A stretch of DNA of 64,000 nucleotides from Luteibacter mycovicinus (GTDB lineage: Bacteria; Pseudomonadota; Gammaproteobacteria; Xanthomonadales; Rhodanobacteraceae), in NCBI RefSeq assembly GCF_000745235.1, contig NZ_JQNL01000001.1, positions 2,046,001 through 2,110,000 of the forward strand. Reading direction: 5' to 3'. The position numbers and the translations under genes are program-made. This document shows, in pieces, positions 34,614-43,342 of this stretch. The notes under the pieces were generated by a model. The model searched no databases and was not told the DNA's origin. It saw nothing but the letters and a program-made list of their open reading frames with translations. Every line of letters starts with the position of its first letter. The stretch's first letter is position 1.

Positions 34614-35429
34614 TTAAGCCGCCATCCTCTCAAACTCGGCTGGCGGGCGGTAGTCGAGCGCGGAGTGCAGGCGCTCGTGGTTGTAATAGCGAACCAGGTA
34701 GTCGATCGCGTCTTGTGATGCCAGAGCTCGGGTCGGGAAGGTTTCCTCGCCGAACCACTCCTGTTTAAGGCTTCGGAAGACGCGTTCGACGACGGCGTTG
34801 TCCCAGCAGTTCCCCTTTCGGCTCATGCTTTGAACGATGCCGTGCCGGGCCAGATGTTGGGTGTAGCGATCGGAGGTGTACGAGGCGCCCTGGTCGGTGT
34901 GGATGACTAACCCGGGAGCCGGCTGGCGCAAGCCGATGGCCAGTTCGTTGGCCTTGATGGCCAGTCGTGAATCGGGCGTGTGGCTTGTGGCCCAGCCGAC
35001 GATTCGCCGGGAGTACAGATCGACCACGATGGCCAGATAGAGGAAGCCCTGGCCCGTTCGGATGAAGGTGATGTCGCCGGCCCAGGTCTGGTTGGGACGC
35101 GCCGGATCGAACTGTCGGTTGACGATATTTTCGGCCGGTGCAGGTTTCGTGTTGCGTCTGGCGTAATGAAACCGCTTCTTCCTCAGTCGAATGTCCAGCC
35201 GGCGCATCAGTGTCGCCGCCCGTTCGCGACCCACACGAAAGCCGTGCCGGCACAGGCTGCGCGCAAGGCGGCGTGCGCCATAGCTGCGGCGACTATCCCG
35301 ATGAATGGCCAGAGCGGTCTGGGCAAGCCCTTCGTCGATGGCGGGAGCCGCCTTGACGGGGGCGTAGTGCCGGCTCCGGGGCCAGCCAAGAATCGCGTAG
35401 ACCTGTCGTATCGACAAATCCCCTCTCAC
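34614..35429 (-). CDS. IS3-family transposase OrfB (DDE integrase domain)
   Basis: A 271-residue frame carrying the retroviral-integrase-like catalytic domain. The DDE residues are visible: first Asp in WAGDITFIRTG, second in IHTDQGASYTS, and Glu in DNAVVERVFRSLKQEW. Upstream is the HTH_21-type segment RDSRRSYGARRLARSLCRHG. On its own it would start at the GTG at 35429, overlapping the orfA stop. The frame is open back to the A7 run, so the working transposase is probably the OrfAB fusion made by -1 frameshifting. Confidence 0.93.
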   Translation of the reverse strand: MRGDLSIRQVYAILGWPRSRHYAPVKAAPAIDEGLAQTALAIHRDSRRSYGARRLARSLCRHGFRVGRERAATLMRRLDIRLRKKRFHYARRNTKPAPAENIVNRQFDPARPNQTWAGDITFIRTGQGFLYLAIVVDLYSRRIVGWATSHTPDSRLAIKANELAIGLRQPAPGLVIHTDQGASYTSDRYTQHLARHGIVQSMSRKGNCWDNAVVERVFRSLKQEWFGEETFPTRALASQDAIDYLVRYYNHERLHSALDYRPPAEFERMAA

Positions 35430-35752
35430 CTTTTGGACGATCTCGGCTTTCGCAAGATGGCGGCCAGGTGAGAGGGCAACTGTTTTTTTAGGACGTCACG
35501 CTCCTGTGCCAACACCGCACGAGCGTCTTCAGAGGCTTTCAGCTGTCCCTGAAGCTGCGCGATGAGGCGCCGCTGCTCCACCGGATCGTCCGGTATCGCC
35601 GCTTGCCGTTCACGCCATTCCTCCACCCATCGCCTCAGGGCCGTCGGCCCCAGACCCATCATCTGAGCGGCTTGAGGCGGGGTATATCCCACCTCGACCA
35701 CCAGTCGTATTGCCTCGGCTTTGACCGCTGCCGGAATTTTTCTATGAGCCAT
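35426..35752 (-). CDS. IS3-family transposase OrfA (HTH and leucine zipper)
   Basis: A 108-residue protein with an N-terminal helix-turn-helix (AIRLVVEVGYTPPQAAQMMG, LGPTALRRWVEEW) that binds the IS ends, and a C-terminal coiled coil (EQRRLIAQLQGQLKASEDA) for multimerisation. ATG at 35752 with GAGGTGA. Near its end the codons CTA AAA AAA CAG (A7 at 35489-35483) make a slippery site. A -1 shift there joins OrfA to the OrfB frame with no stop in between. Confidence 0.92.
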   Translation of the reverse strand: MAHRKIPAAVKAEAIRLVVEVGYTPPQAAQMMGLGPTALRRWVEEWRERQAAIPDDPVEQRRLIAQLQGQLKASEDARAVLAQERDVLKKQLPSHLAAILRKPRSSKR

Positions 35753-35774
35753 GATTCACCTCGCAGGAGATTTT

Positions 35775-35812
35775 GCTCCTACTTGGTGGTCCTGAAAAAC
35801 CCGGCCATTACA
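35775..35812 (-). repeat. IS terminal inverted repeat (orfA end)
   Basis: On the minus strand it reads TGTAATGGCCGGGTTTTTC then AGGACCACCAAGTAGGAGC. It lies upstream of orfA and probably overlaps its promoter. Confidence 0.85.
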
Positions 35813-35815
35813 GGC

Positions 35816-35825
35816 ACGCTCCTAC
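35816..35825 (-). repeat. Right part of the REP split by the IS element
   Basis: Ten bases (acgctcctac) complete the 23-base REP begun at 34563-34575. They follow the duplicated GGC target triplet at 35813-35815. Confidence 0.7.
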
Positions 35826-35838
35826 CGGATGACGTTGT

Positions 35839-37233
35839 TTATTGACCGATCTTGCGCAACGGCTTGCCGCTCATCAGGTTGCGTTCGATCTGCTCGAGGG
35901 TGACGCCCTTGGTCTCCGGCACCAGGAAGAAGGTGACGAAAATGAAGAGCGCATTGAGCGCCGCGTAGAGCCAGAAGGTCTGGGCGTTGCCGATACCGCT
36001 GAGCAGGCTCAGGAACGTGGCACCGACGATCATGTTGGTGACCCAGTTGGTGAAGGTCGATGCTGCGATACCGAAGTCACGTCCTTTCAGGGGCTGGACT
36101 TCCGAACACAGCGTCCAGATCAGCGGGCCGGCGGACATCGCGAAGCCGACGATGAAGACCAGAAGCATGCCCACGGTGAAGAACTGCTCGCCACGCGAGT
36201 TGATGCCCAGACCCATCATGGTTCCCACCACGCCCAGGCCCACCGCCATGATGGTGAAGCCGGCATACAGGATGGGCTTGCGGCCCAGCCGGTCGACGAA
36301 GGCGAAGGCGATCAGCGTGGCGAGAACATTGGTCAGACCGACCGCCGCGGTGAACCACATCTGCGCGTGCGTGTCGTAACCCATGTCCTTGAAGATGCGC
36401 GGCGCGTAGTACATCACCACGTTCATACCAGTGAATTGCTGGACCGCCTGCAGGAGCACGCCCAGGCCGACGGAGCGACGGAAATTGGCGTTCTCCTTGA
36501 ACATGCTCCAGCCGTGCTGCTTCGTCTTGAGCTGCTCGTCGATCGCCGCGATTTCCTTTTTGACCACCGCCTCATCGCCGCGGAGTTTCGCGAGGACGAT
36601 CTGCGCATCCTCACGACGACCGCGCATCAGCAACCAGCGCGGGCTGTCCGGCAGGAAGAACAGGCCGATGAGAAAGAGCACGCCAGGCGCGGCGATGATG
36701 CCGAGCATCCAGCGCCAGTTACCGCTGGCGCTGAAGGCCGTGTCGGAAAGGAAGGCCAGCAGGATGCCCGTGGTGATCATCAGCTGGTAGGTGGAGATCA
36801 TCGCGCCGCGAATCTTTTCCGGCGCCACTTCCGCGAGATACAGCGGCGCGGTGAAGGTGGCGACACCGATCGCGACGCCCAGGACCAGGCGAGCCACGAT
36901 CAGGATCGCGGGCGACCATGCGACGGCGCAGAAGAGCGACCCGGCGATGAAAACGATACCCGCGAAGATCAGCGAGCGCTTGCGGCCCAGGGATGCCGAC
37001 ATCCAGCCGGCACCCAGCGCGCCGATCGCCGCGCCAGCCATCATCGAGCTGACGATCCATTCGATCGTGTGATCGCTGACCTTGAACTCCGCCTGGATGA
37101 ACTGCGTGGCGCCGGAGATCACGCCGATGTCGAGGCCGAACATGAGGCCGGCGAGCGCCGCGAGGATACAGGTCGTGACGATCGCCGCCTTGGGATGCGC
37201 GGCGGCGACCTCTTGCTGAATGGGGGCGTCCAT
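35839..37233 (-). CDS. Sugar:H+ symporter of the MFS sugar porter family (GalP/AraE-like)
   Basis: A 464-residue twelve-helix transporter. Sugar-porter signatures are clear: GLMFGLDIGVISGA in TM1, GRKRSLIFAG, RLVLGVAIGVATFTAPLYLAE, PDSPRWLLMRGR in the central loop, QQFTGMNVVMYYAPRIF in TM7, DRLGRKPILYAG, and the C-terminal PETKGVTLEQIE. Closest in character to E. coli GalP and AraE, which carry hexoses or pentoses. ATG at 37233 has an AAGGA site. It follows the XylB-like dehydrogenase by 101 bases on the same strand, suggesting a shared substrate. Confidence 0.9.
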   Translation of the reverse strand: MDAPIQQEVAAAHPKAAIVTTCILAALAGLMFGLDIGVISGATQFIQAEFKVSDHTIEWIVSSMMAGAAIGALGAGWMSASLGRKRSLIFAGIVFIAGSLFCAVAWSPAILIVARLVLGVAIGVATFTAPLYLAEVAPEKIRGAMISTYQLMITTGILLAFLSDTAFSASGNWRWMLGIIAAPGVLFLIGLFFLPDSPRWLLMRGRREDAQIVLAKLRGDEAVVKKEIAAIDEQLKTKQHGWSMFKENANFRRSVGLGVLLQAVQQFTGMNVVMYYAPRIFKDMGYDTHAQMWFTAAVGLTNVLATLIAFAFVDRLGRKPILYAGFTIMAVGLGVVGTMMGLGINSRGEQFFTVGMLLVFIVGFAMSAGPLIWTLCSEVQPLKGRDFGIAASTFTNWVTNMIVGATFLSLLSGIGNAQTFWLYAALNALFIFVTFFLVPETKGVTLEQIERNLMSGKPLRKIGQ

Positions 37234-37244
37234 GGGGTCGTTCC

Positions 37245-37265
37245 TTCAGGTATGTGAAACCTGAA
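37245..37265. promoter_or_regulatory. Perfect palindrome upstream of the sugar transporter
   Basis: TTCAGGT and ACCTGAA are separated by seven bases and lie 12 bases before the transporter start. Position and symmetry suggest an operator or a leader hairpin over the ribosome site; the regulator is unknown. Confidence 0.5.
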
Positions 37266-37334
37266 TTGGATGCCTCGACATGTGTTCGACCTGTATGCGT
37301 CGCGTCGCCTCTGGGTGAGACGTTATGCCGCGCT

Positions 37335-38099
37335 TCAGACCCATCCGCCGTCCACGATGAAGTTCTGTCCGGTACACATGCGGCTGTCGTCGGCCGCCAG
37401 AAAAAGGGCCGCCCGCGCCAGATCCTCGGGCATCAGGTGACCCGGCAGGCATTGCACGCGGCGAATCTCCTCCTCCCCCTCTTCGTCGAGCCACATCTCG
37501 CGCTGCTTGTCCGTGATGACCCAGCCCGGCACCAGACAGTTGATCCGGATACGATCGCGACCGAGTTCCCGGGCCATGCCATAGACGAAACCTTCGATGG
37601 CTGCCTTGGCGGTCGCGTACATGGGGTAGCCGGCGTTCTTCTTCATCCAGCCCGTCGAGCCGAGGCAGATCACCGAGCCACCGCCCAGGCTACGCATATC
37701 CGGCAGGATCGCCTGGGTGGCGAAGTACTGGTGTCGCAGGTTCGTGGCCATGCTGCGGTCGAATTCCTCCGGAGTGGTGTCCGAGATGTCATGGCGCACG
37801 TCGTTTGCCGCGTTGTTGACCAGCACGCCCACCGGGCCGAGGTCCGCGCGGACCGTGGCGATCGCTCCGCGGAGCGCCTCGACGTCCGACAGGTCGCAAC
37901 GCAGGAAACGGGGCCGGTGGCGCGCACCGCCGAGGCGCTCCGCGAGCGCTTCGCCCGCATCGGCCGCCACGTCGAGGAAGGCGGTTTTCGCGCCCTGGGC
38001 CGCAAAGTGCTCGACGAACGAGGCACCGATGCCGCTGGCACCCCCGGTAATGACGACGGTACGATCGACGAGGCTGGGATACGTGGCGAACGAGGTCAT
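37335..38099 (-). CDS. SDR-family aldose dehydrogenase, D-xylose 1-dehydrogenase (XylB)-like
   Basis: A 254-residue classical short-chain dehydrogenase. The Rossmann motif is TGGASGIG, an acidic residue follows in AFLDVAA (NAD preference), and NNAANDVRHD lies in place of NNAG. The catalytic Ser is in CLGSTGW, and Tyr/Lys in YPMYATAKAA. N-terminal YPSLVDRTVVITGG, the DVRHDISDTTPE segment and C-terminal LFLAADDSRMCTGQNFIVDG resemble Caulobacter XylB, which oxidises D-xylose to xylonolactone. No other xylose-oxidation genes are here, so the sugar could be different. ATG at 38099 with a GGAG site. Confidence 0.82.
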   Translation of the reverse strand: MTSFATYPSLVDRTVVITGGASGIGASFVEHFAAQGAKTAFLDVAADAGEALAERLGGARHRPRFLRCDLSDVEALRGAIATVRADLGPVGVLVNNAANDVRHDISDTTPEEFDRSMATNLRHQYFATQAILPDMRSLGGGSVICLGSTGWMKKNAGYPMYATAKAAIEGFVYGMARELGRDRIRINCLVPGWVITDKQREMWLDEEGEEEIRRVQCLPGHLMPEDLARAALFLAADDSRMCTGQNFIVDGGWV

Positions 38100-38260
38100 G
38101 CGATGGCTCCATGGGCGAAATTCGATCCGCCGCGTATACCAGAGTTCACGCCGTTGTCGTGTATGTCTTTGCTCACGCAACAGAACGCCACTCAAACGCG
38201 GTGTTTTCGACAAGCGAGTCGGGGCATCGCCTGTGGTAGTTTCAAACAGTTGAATGAACT

Positions 38261-39064
38261 ATGTACGTGGCTGCCTTGAACGACCGCATTCCTCCCGATT
38301 CGCCCGATGATCCCACCGTGACGACGCGCGACGCCGCGGAGTTGCTTGGCATTTCCGTGAGCACCGCTCAGAAATGGATCGAAGGGGGCGCACTGACCTC
38401 GTGGAAGACCCCCGGCGGTCACCGGCGCATGCGGCGCAGTGCCGTGCTGGCCCTGCTCGAGGAGCGCATGGCACCCCCGGGCGAGTCACCGTTGACCCTG
38501 CCGGAAGAGCTCCGTCCGGCGCGTCACCCCGATTATCCGGTTCCCGCGGACGAGGCACGACGTCTGCGCTCAGTGGCGCGCAGCGGGCTGCTCGACACCG
38601 CGCAGGATCCGGTCTTCGACCGTATCACCTGGCTGGCCTGCCAGATGACCGGTGCGCCCACGGCCGCGATTGCCCTGCTTACCTCGCGGCGCCAGTGGTT
38701 CAAGTCCCGGCAGGGTCTCGCCCCGGAAGAGACGCCCCGCGGCTGGGCGATCTGTAGTCATGCGATCCTGGGGGAGGACATCCTGGTGGTGGAAGACGCC
38801 CGTAGCGATGAGCGTTTCCAGCGCAACCCGCTGGTGACGGGCGACCCGCATATCCGCTTTTACGCCGGCCACCCGCTGCACGCGCCGGATGGCCAGGTGC
38901 TGGGCACCCTGTGTGTCTTCGGCGACGTGCCCCGTGGCCTCAGCGAGCTCGAAGCCAACGGTCTTCGTGCACTGGCCGCCATCGCGGAAGACGAAATCCG
39001 GCTGCACATGATCGAGCACGGCAGGCGCTGGCATCAGCCCCCGGGCGACACCCAGGGGTCGTAA
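38261..39064 (+). CDS. HTH (MerR/excisionase-like) plus GAF domain protein
   Basis: A 267-residue soluble protein. Residues about 18-70 form an excisionase-type helix-turn-helix (TTRDAAELLGISVSTAQKWI, then GGHRRMRRSAVLALLEERM). Residues about 100-255 form a GAF domain (PVFDRITWLACQMTGAPTAA, SHAILGEDILVVEDARSDER, YAGHPLHAPDGQVLGTLCVF). Likely a DNA-binding regulator that senses a small molecule or redox signal through GAF. It is divergent from the XylB-like gene and might control it. Its last 31 bases overlap the convergent VOC gene. Confidence 0.82.
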   Translation: MYVAALNDRIPPDSPDDPTVTTRDAAELLGISVSTAQKWIEGGALTSWKTPGGHRRMRRSAVLALLEERMAPPGESPLTLPEELRPARHPDYPVPADEARRLRSVARSGLLDTAQDPVFDRITWLACQMTGAPTAAIALLTSRRQWFKSRQGLAPEETPRGWAICSHAILGEDILVVEDARSDERFQRNPLVTGDPHIRFYAGHPLHAPDGQVLGTLCVFGDVPRGLSELEANGLRALAAIAEDEIRLHMIEHGRRWHQPPGDTQGS

Positions 39065-39459
39065 CTGCCGAAGTACCAGAGATGACCTTCGGGGTCGCGG
39101 GCCGAATAACCCGCCCCGCCGTATTCCTTCTCTTCGTACTCGTTCACGATGTGGGCACCGGCGGCTTTCGCCGTTTCGTAGTGCGCGCGGACATCGCGCA
39201 CCGTCACGCAGGCGCACTGGGTCTGGCGCCCGCCCACCTCGTCCGGCTGAACCATGTGCTTGCTGAAAGCCGTGTCATCCCGTGCCGAACCCAGCATTAC
39301 CATGCCGCCGCCATAGGTCAGCTGGGCATGATCGACGACGTCCTGATCCTCGGCGTTGACATAGACGGCCTGTTTCTCGAAGCCGAACGCCTTGCAGAGG
39401 AAGTCGATCGCCTCGAGGGCGTCGCGGTAGCGCAGGCAGGGAATGATCGTGCTGTGCAT
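39034..39459 (-). CDS. VOC family protein (glyoxalase/PhnB-like)
   Basis: A 141-residue vicinal-oxygen-chelate protein of the single-chain type with two beta-alpha-beta-beta-beta units (IPCLRYRDALEAIDFLCKAF at the start; YSARDPEGHLWYFGSYDPW at the end). Similar to small PhnB-like proteins; substrate unknown. Its 3' end overlaps the convergent HTH-GAF gene by 31 bases. ATG at 39459 with GGAG upstream. Confidence 0.8.
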   Translation of the reverse strand: MHSTIIPCLRYRDALEAIDFLCKAFGFEKQAVYVNAEDQDVVDHAQLTYGGGMVMLGSARDDTAFSKHMVQPDEVGGRQTQCACVTVRDVRAHYETAKAAGAHIVNEYEEKEYGGAGYSARDPEGHLWYFGSYDPWVSPGG

Positions 39460-39506
39460 GGCGCGGTCTCCGGTCCGGGACGCCTACCGTAACGCCGCGC
39501 CCCGGG

Positions 39507-40832
39507 TCACGCCAGTTCGGCCACCGCGCGACGGACGTTGTCGATACCGCCCGCCTGCTGGGTCGTCGCCACCGCCACATCGGAGACGCGCTCGAGCAGG
39601 GTCCCGACGTTGCTGAGGATGTCGCGCATCGCCGCACCGGCCTCCCCGCTGCGCTCGCTGCCTTCCCGGACGCGCTCGAGCGTCCCGTCGATAAGCGCAC
39701 GAATGTCGCGAGCCGACTCGGCGCTCTGCTGGGACAGCATGCGTACTTCGTTGGCCACCACCGCGAAGCCACGGCCATGGACCCCGGAGCGCGCCGCTTC
39801 GATGGATGCGTTGAGCGCCAGAATGTTGGTCTGGAAGGCGATCGAATCGATCATCGCGACGATGTCGGAGATGTCACGTGCGCCACTCTGGATCGCGGAC
39901 ATGGTGGAGATCACCGCGTCGACCATCGCACCCCCGTCCACCGCCGAGCGGCTGGCCGCGTTGGCCAGGTTGTTGGTGACCCGGGCTTGCTCCGCGATCG
40001 CCGGCACGGTGTCGGCCAGTTCGGAGAGCGACGCGTGCAGGGTGCGCGCGGCACGCGTCTGCGCGGTGACGTCGGTGGCGTACTTGACCACCTTGAAGGG
40101 TCGGCCGGCCATGTCGAAGATCGGGTTGTAACTGCCCTGGATCCACACTTCGCGACCGCGATGGTCGACCCGGCGATATAGCCCCGAGTCGTATTCGCCA
40201 CGACCCAGTTTCTGCCAGAAAGCGAGGTAGTCGGAGCCTTCGCGATCGGCCTGATCGACGAACATGCGGTGGTGCCTGCCGATGACGTCGGCACGCTCGT
40301 ACCCCATGGTGGCGAGGAAATTATCGTTCGCCTCGAGGATGATGCCCTCCAGGGAGAAGCTGATCACCGCCTGCGCCTTGTCGATGGCTGCCAGCCGGCC
40401 TTCCATGTCGGCGGCGCGCAGGCGTTGCTCCGTGACGTCGGTGGCGAACTTGACGACTTTGACCGGTCGGCCGAACGCGTTGAGCACCGGGTTGTAGCTC
40501 GCCTGGATCCAGACCTCACGGCCGTCCTTGCCGCGACGGCGGTACAGGCCCATGTCGGGCTCGCCGGAGCCGAGGCGCTTCCAGAACGCGGCGTATTCCG
40601 GTGAGGCGGCGTCTTCCGGGTCCACGAAGATGCGGTGGTGGCGACCCACGATCTCGGTGCCGTGGGCGTAACCCATGGCATCGAGAAAGTTGCGGTTCGC
40701 CTTGAGAATGGTGCCGTCCAGGGCGAACTCGATAACCGCCTGAGTCCGGTCGAGCGCCTCCAGCTTGGCGTGCGCGCACGCATCCGTTTTCACGAACATC
40801 CGGCGAACGCCGGAAAACACTCCGATGGCCAT
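39507..40832 (-). CDS. Soluble double-PAS methyl-accepting chemotaxis transducer
   Basis: A 441-residue cytoplasmic receptor with no transmembrane helix. Two PAS domains of near-identical layout (about 22-140 and 145-262) each run from QAVI(E/S)F through GRHHR(I/M)FVD and YRR to EVWIQ(A/G)SYNP and VVK(F/Y)ATDVT, so they arose by duplication. A short signalling domain follows (about 270-441) with a canonical tip [18 protein letters not shown] and [12 protein letters not shown]. No HAMP domain or CheR tether is present. Such PAS-PAS transducers often sense redox through FAD or haem, but no ligand residues are decisive here. Confidence 0.88.
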   Translation of the reverse strand: MAIGVFSGVRRMFVKTDACAHAKLEALDRTQAVIEFALDGTILKANRNFLDAMGYAHGTEIVGRHHRIFVDPEDAASPEYAAFWKRLGSGEPDMGLYRRRGKDGREVWIQASYNPVLNAFGRPVKVVKFATDVTEQRLRAADMEGRLAAIDKAQAVISFSLEGIILEANDNFLATMGYERADVIGRHHRMFVDQADREGSDYLAFWQKLGRGEYDSGLYRRVDHRGREVWIQGSYNPIFDMAGRPFKVVKYATDVTAQTRAARTLHASLSELADTVPAIAEQARVTNNLANAASRSAVDGGAMVDAVISTMSAIQSGARDISDIVAMIDSIAFQTNILALNASIEAARSGVHGRGFAVVANEVRMLSQQSAESARDIRALIDGTLERVREGSERSGEAGAAMRDILSNVGTLLERVSDVAVATTQQAGGIDNVRRAVAELA

Positions 40833-40936
40833 GATGACGGTTCTCCCCTGTTGAGCTTCAGACCGTCGTTATCGACGATCCGGGGGGTGCCCTGAACGCC
40901 CGCTGCCGGAAACGCGCAGCGATTCGCCGAGGCCGC

Positions 40937-43303
40937 CTATTCCACAGCGCCGATGCCCAGCTCGCGGGCGTCCGTACGCCCCCGGTCGTCGACCACGCGG
41001 ACGAGGAATCGCCCGGTGCGATCGGGGGCCCACATCAGGCTCTGGCCGCTCGGGACGCTGCCCAGGTAAGCGTCGTCGACGAACCAGTACAGCATGCGCG
41101 ACGCGCCGTCCGCCGTCGCCGTGAACGCCACGCGCTCCGTACCCAGGCGGGAGACCCGGATCTGGTAGGTGCTGCCCTTCAGCGGCGAGGTGATTCTGGG
41201 CGGATCGCCAACCAGCTGGCCGCCGCCCTGGCAGTCCGGCAGCGGGGGCGGTGTCCGCCGCGCCAGACCCGCCTGGGCGAAGACGCGAGCCAGATCCGAC
41301 GGCCAGTACTCATACACCTCGGTACGCGTGCGTTGCGGGTCGTACGGCGGACACGCCGGCTGACCCGTCGCAGTGTCGATGACCACCGGACGGTGCACGG
41401 TACTCACACGGATCGGCGACTTGCCGGGAATGAACCAGGTGCTGCCCACCTGCGGGCACCAGGCGTTGGGCAGGTCGCCGCTGGCCAGGCAGATCGGCAC
41501 GCGGCGCAGGTTCGGCGGGTTGCGCCGGACGGGCTCGGCGAGGCGTGGCCGTTCCGCGCGCAGGGCATCGGCAATGCGGAAGAACAGCGGTGCCGCGGCG
41601 TCCACGCCGACGAAAGCCGGATTGCCCACCCCGTCGAAATTGCCGATCCAGACGACCAGCACGTAGGGCCCGAAGCTGCCCGCGGTCCATGCATCGCGGA
41701 AGCTCCATGACGTCCCGGTCTTCCAGTAGATGGGCAGGCGCGAGGGTTGCGCGGCGACCGCGTCGTCAGGGCGCGGGTTCTGCCGCAGCATGTCCATGAC
41801 CATGAAGCTGGCCTCCTCGCTCAGCACACGCGAGCCTTGCGTACGTGGCTGGGTGGCGAGCGTGCGCAGTGGCCGCAGTTCGCCGCGGTTGGCCAGCATG
41901 GCGTAGAGACCGCCCAGTTCCTGCATGGTGACTTCACCGCCGCCGAGGACCAGAGCGAGGCCGTAATGTTTCTCGCTGGCCATGCGCGAGATGCCGGCAT
42001 CGTGCAGGAACTGATAGAGGTTGGGGCTGGCCAGCTTCGCGGCGATCTGCACGGCGGGAATGTTGCGGCTGCGGATCAGCGCCTGGGTGGCGGTCACCGG
42101 GCCCAGAAAGCGACCGTCGAAGTTTTCCGGTGTATAGGGACCGAACGCTGACGGCACGTCACGTAACACCGTTTCCGGATGCAGCAGGCCCTGATCGAAA
42201 CCCAGCGCATAGATGAAAGGCTTCAGGGTGGATCCGGGCGAGCGTTTTGCCTGCGTGCCGTTGACCTGGCCCTCGATGGAGGAATCGAAATAGTCGGCGG
42301 AGCCGACCATCGCCCTGATCCCCATGTCGCGCGTGTCGATCAGGATCGCCGCGGCATTTTTTATACCGCGATCGCCACCGTGCTCGACGTACTGGCGAAC
42401 CTGACGCTCGAGGCTGTGCTGAAGGCCGAGATCCAGCGTGGTGACCACGCGCATGTCGTCGCCACCATCGAGGCGACGCTCGGCGAGTACCTGCTCGACA
42501 AAATGTGGCGCCTCGAAAGGCAGCCGGGACAGCGGGCGAAGGCTCAGCGGCAGAGCGAAGAGCGGTCGCGCGGCGACATCCTGCGGGTGCTTCGCCACCC
42601 AACGCGCGAACAGCCGGTCGCGCGACTGCTTCAGCGCCCTGTCGATCACCGTGGCCCCGCCGACCGTGCCGGGCACACCGCGCGACGGTTCCTGCGGAAT
42701 GACCGCGAAGGTCAACGCTTCGGGCAAGGTGAGTCGTGCGGGTGGCTTGCCGAAGTACGCGAGACTGGCCGCGCCGACGCCTTCCACGTTGCGGCCGTAA
42801 GGCGCGGCATTGAGGTATGCCTCGAGAATGTCGTGTTTGGAGTACCGCAGTTCCAGCTGCATCGCCCGCGCGGCCTGCACCAGTTTGCCGCCGGGGCTGC
42901 GCGTATCCAGATGCCAGATCAGCCGCGCCAGCTGCATGGTGATGGTGGAACCACCCTGGGGATTGCCGTGACGTACGTAGGTGACCCATGCGCCGCGCGC
43001 GAGGCCCCAGGCGCTGACGCCCGGATGCCAGCGGAACCAGCGGTCTTCGTGCAGCAGGACGCCGTCGACGAGTTGCGGCGAGATGTCCTGCAAGGGAACC
43101 CAGAGCCGGTAACGGTCGTCGCTGGCGAGGGTAAGCCGGAGCAGCCGGCCGTCGGCGTCGTAGACGGCGGTCGATGAGGGGAGCCAGGCGCGCAGGGGCT
43201 CGTGGGGCAAGAGGCGACACGCCACGGGGACGATCGCGATGAGCAGCAACGCCACGAGGGCGTTGTGCCATGGGATCCGGGCGAGGCGCTTGAGAGGGTT
43301 CAT
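40937..43303 (-). CDS. pbpC: Penicillin-binding protein 1C
   Basis: A 788-residue bifunctional peptidoglycan synthase. One N-terminal helix (ALVALLLIAIVPVACRLL), then a GT51 glycosyltransferase domain with catalytic EDRWFRWHPGVS and GNPQGGSTITMQLAR. The transpeptidase domain has SPGSTLKPF (Ser nucleophile), SRN and KTGTSWSFRDAW. A C-terminal beta domain (BiPBP_C) follows, with DNDCQ-like TPPPLPDCQGGG and GSTYQIRVSRLGTERVAF. It is paired with the alpha-2-macroglobulin gene just upstream, the usual yfhM-pbpC arrangement, which points to envelope repair after damage. Confidence 0.95.
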   Translation of the reverse strand: MNPLKRLARIPWHNALVALLLIAIVPVACRLLPHEPLRAWLPSSTAVYDADGRLLRLTLASDDRYRLWVPLQDISPQLVDGVLLHEDRWFRWHPGVSAWGLARGAWVTYVRHGNPQGGSTITMQLARLIWHLDTRSPGGKLVQAARAMQLELRYSKHDILEAYLNAAPYGRNVEGVGAASLAYFGKPPARLTLPEALTFAVIPQEPSRGVPGTVGGATVIDRALKQSRDRLFARWVAKHPQDVAARPLFALPLSLRPLSRLPFEAPHFVEQVLAERRLDGGDDMRVVTTLDLGLQHSLERQVRQYVEHGGDRGIKNAAAILIDTRDMGIRAMVGSADYFDSSIEGQVNGTQAKRSPGSTLKPFIYALGFDQGLLHPETVLRDVPSAFGPYTPENFDGRFLGPVTATQALIRSRNIPAVQIAAKLASPNLYQFLHDAGISRMASEKHYGLALVLGGGEVTMQELGGLYAMLANRGELRPLRTLATQPRTQGSRVLSEEASFMVMDMLRQNPRPDDAVAAQPSRLPIYWKTGTSWSFRDAWTAGSFGPYVLVVWIGNFDGVGNPAFVGVDAAAPLFFRIADALRAERPRLAEPVRRNPPNLRRVPICLASGDLPNAWCPQVGSTWFIPGKSPIRVSTVHRPVVIDTATGQPACPPYDPQRTRTEVYEYWPSDLARVFAQAGLARRTPPPLPDCQGGGQLVGDPPRITSPLKGSTYQIRVSRLGTERVAFTATADGASRMLYWFVDDAYLGSVPSGQSLMWAPDRTGRFLVRVVDDRGRTDARELGIGAVE

Positions 43304-43342
43304 CGGGACGTGGGCACGACGGGAGGGTGACGGGGCCCGTTA

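Larger units (their letters stand above)
34576..35812 (-). mobile_element. Complete IS3-family insertion sequence (1237 bp)
   Basis: The element is bounded by imperfect inverted repeats of 37 and 38 bases (34576-34612 and 35775-35812) that start TGTA and end TACA. Both contain TGGCCGGGT, AGGACCAC and TAGGAGC. It is flanked by a 3-bp direct repeat GGC (34573-34575 and 35813-35815), as expected for IS3-family transposition. Inside are two overlapping frames, orfA and orfB, with an A7 slippery run for -1 frameshifting. Ends and frames are all intact, so it may be active. The subgroup was not determined. Confidence 0.92.
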
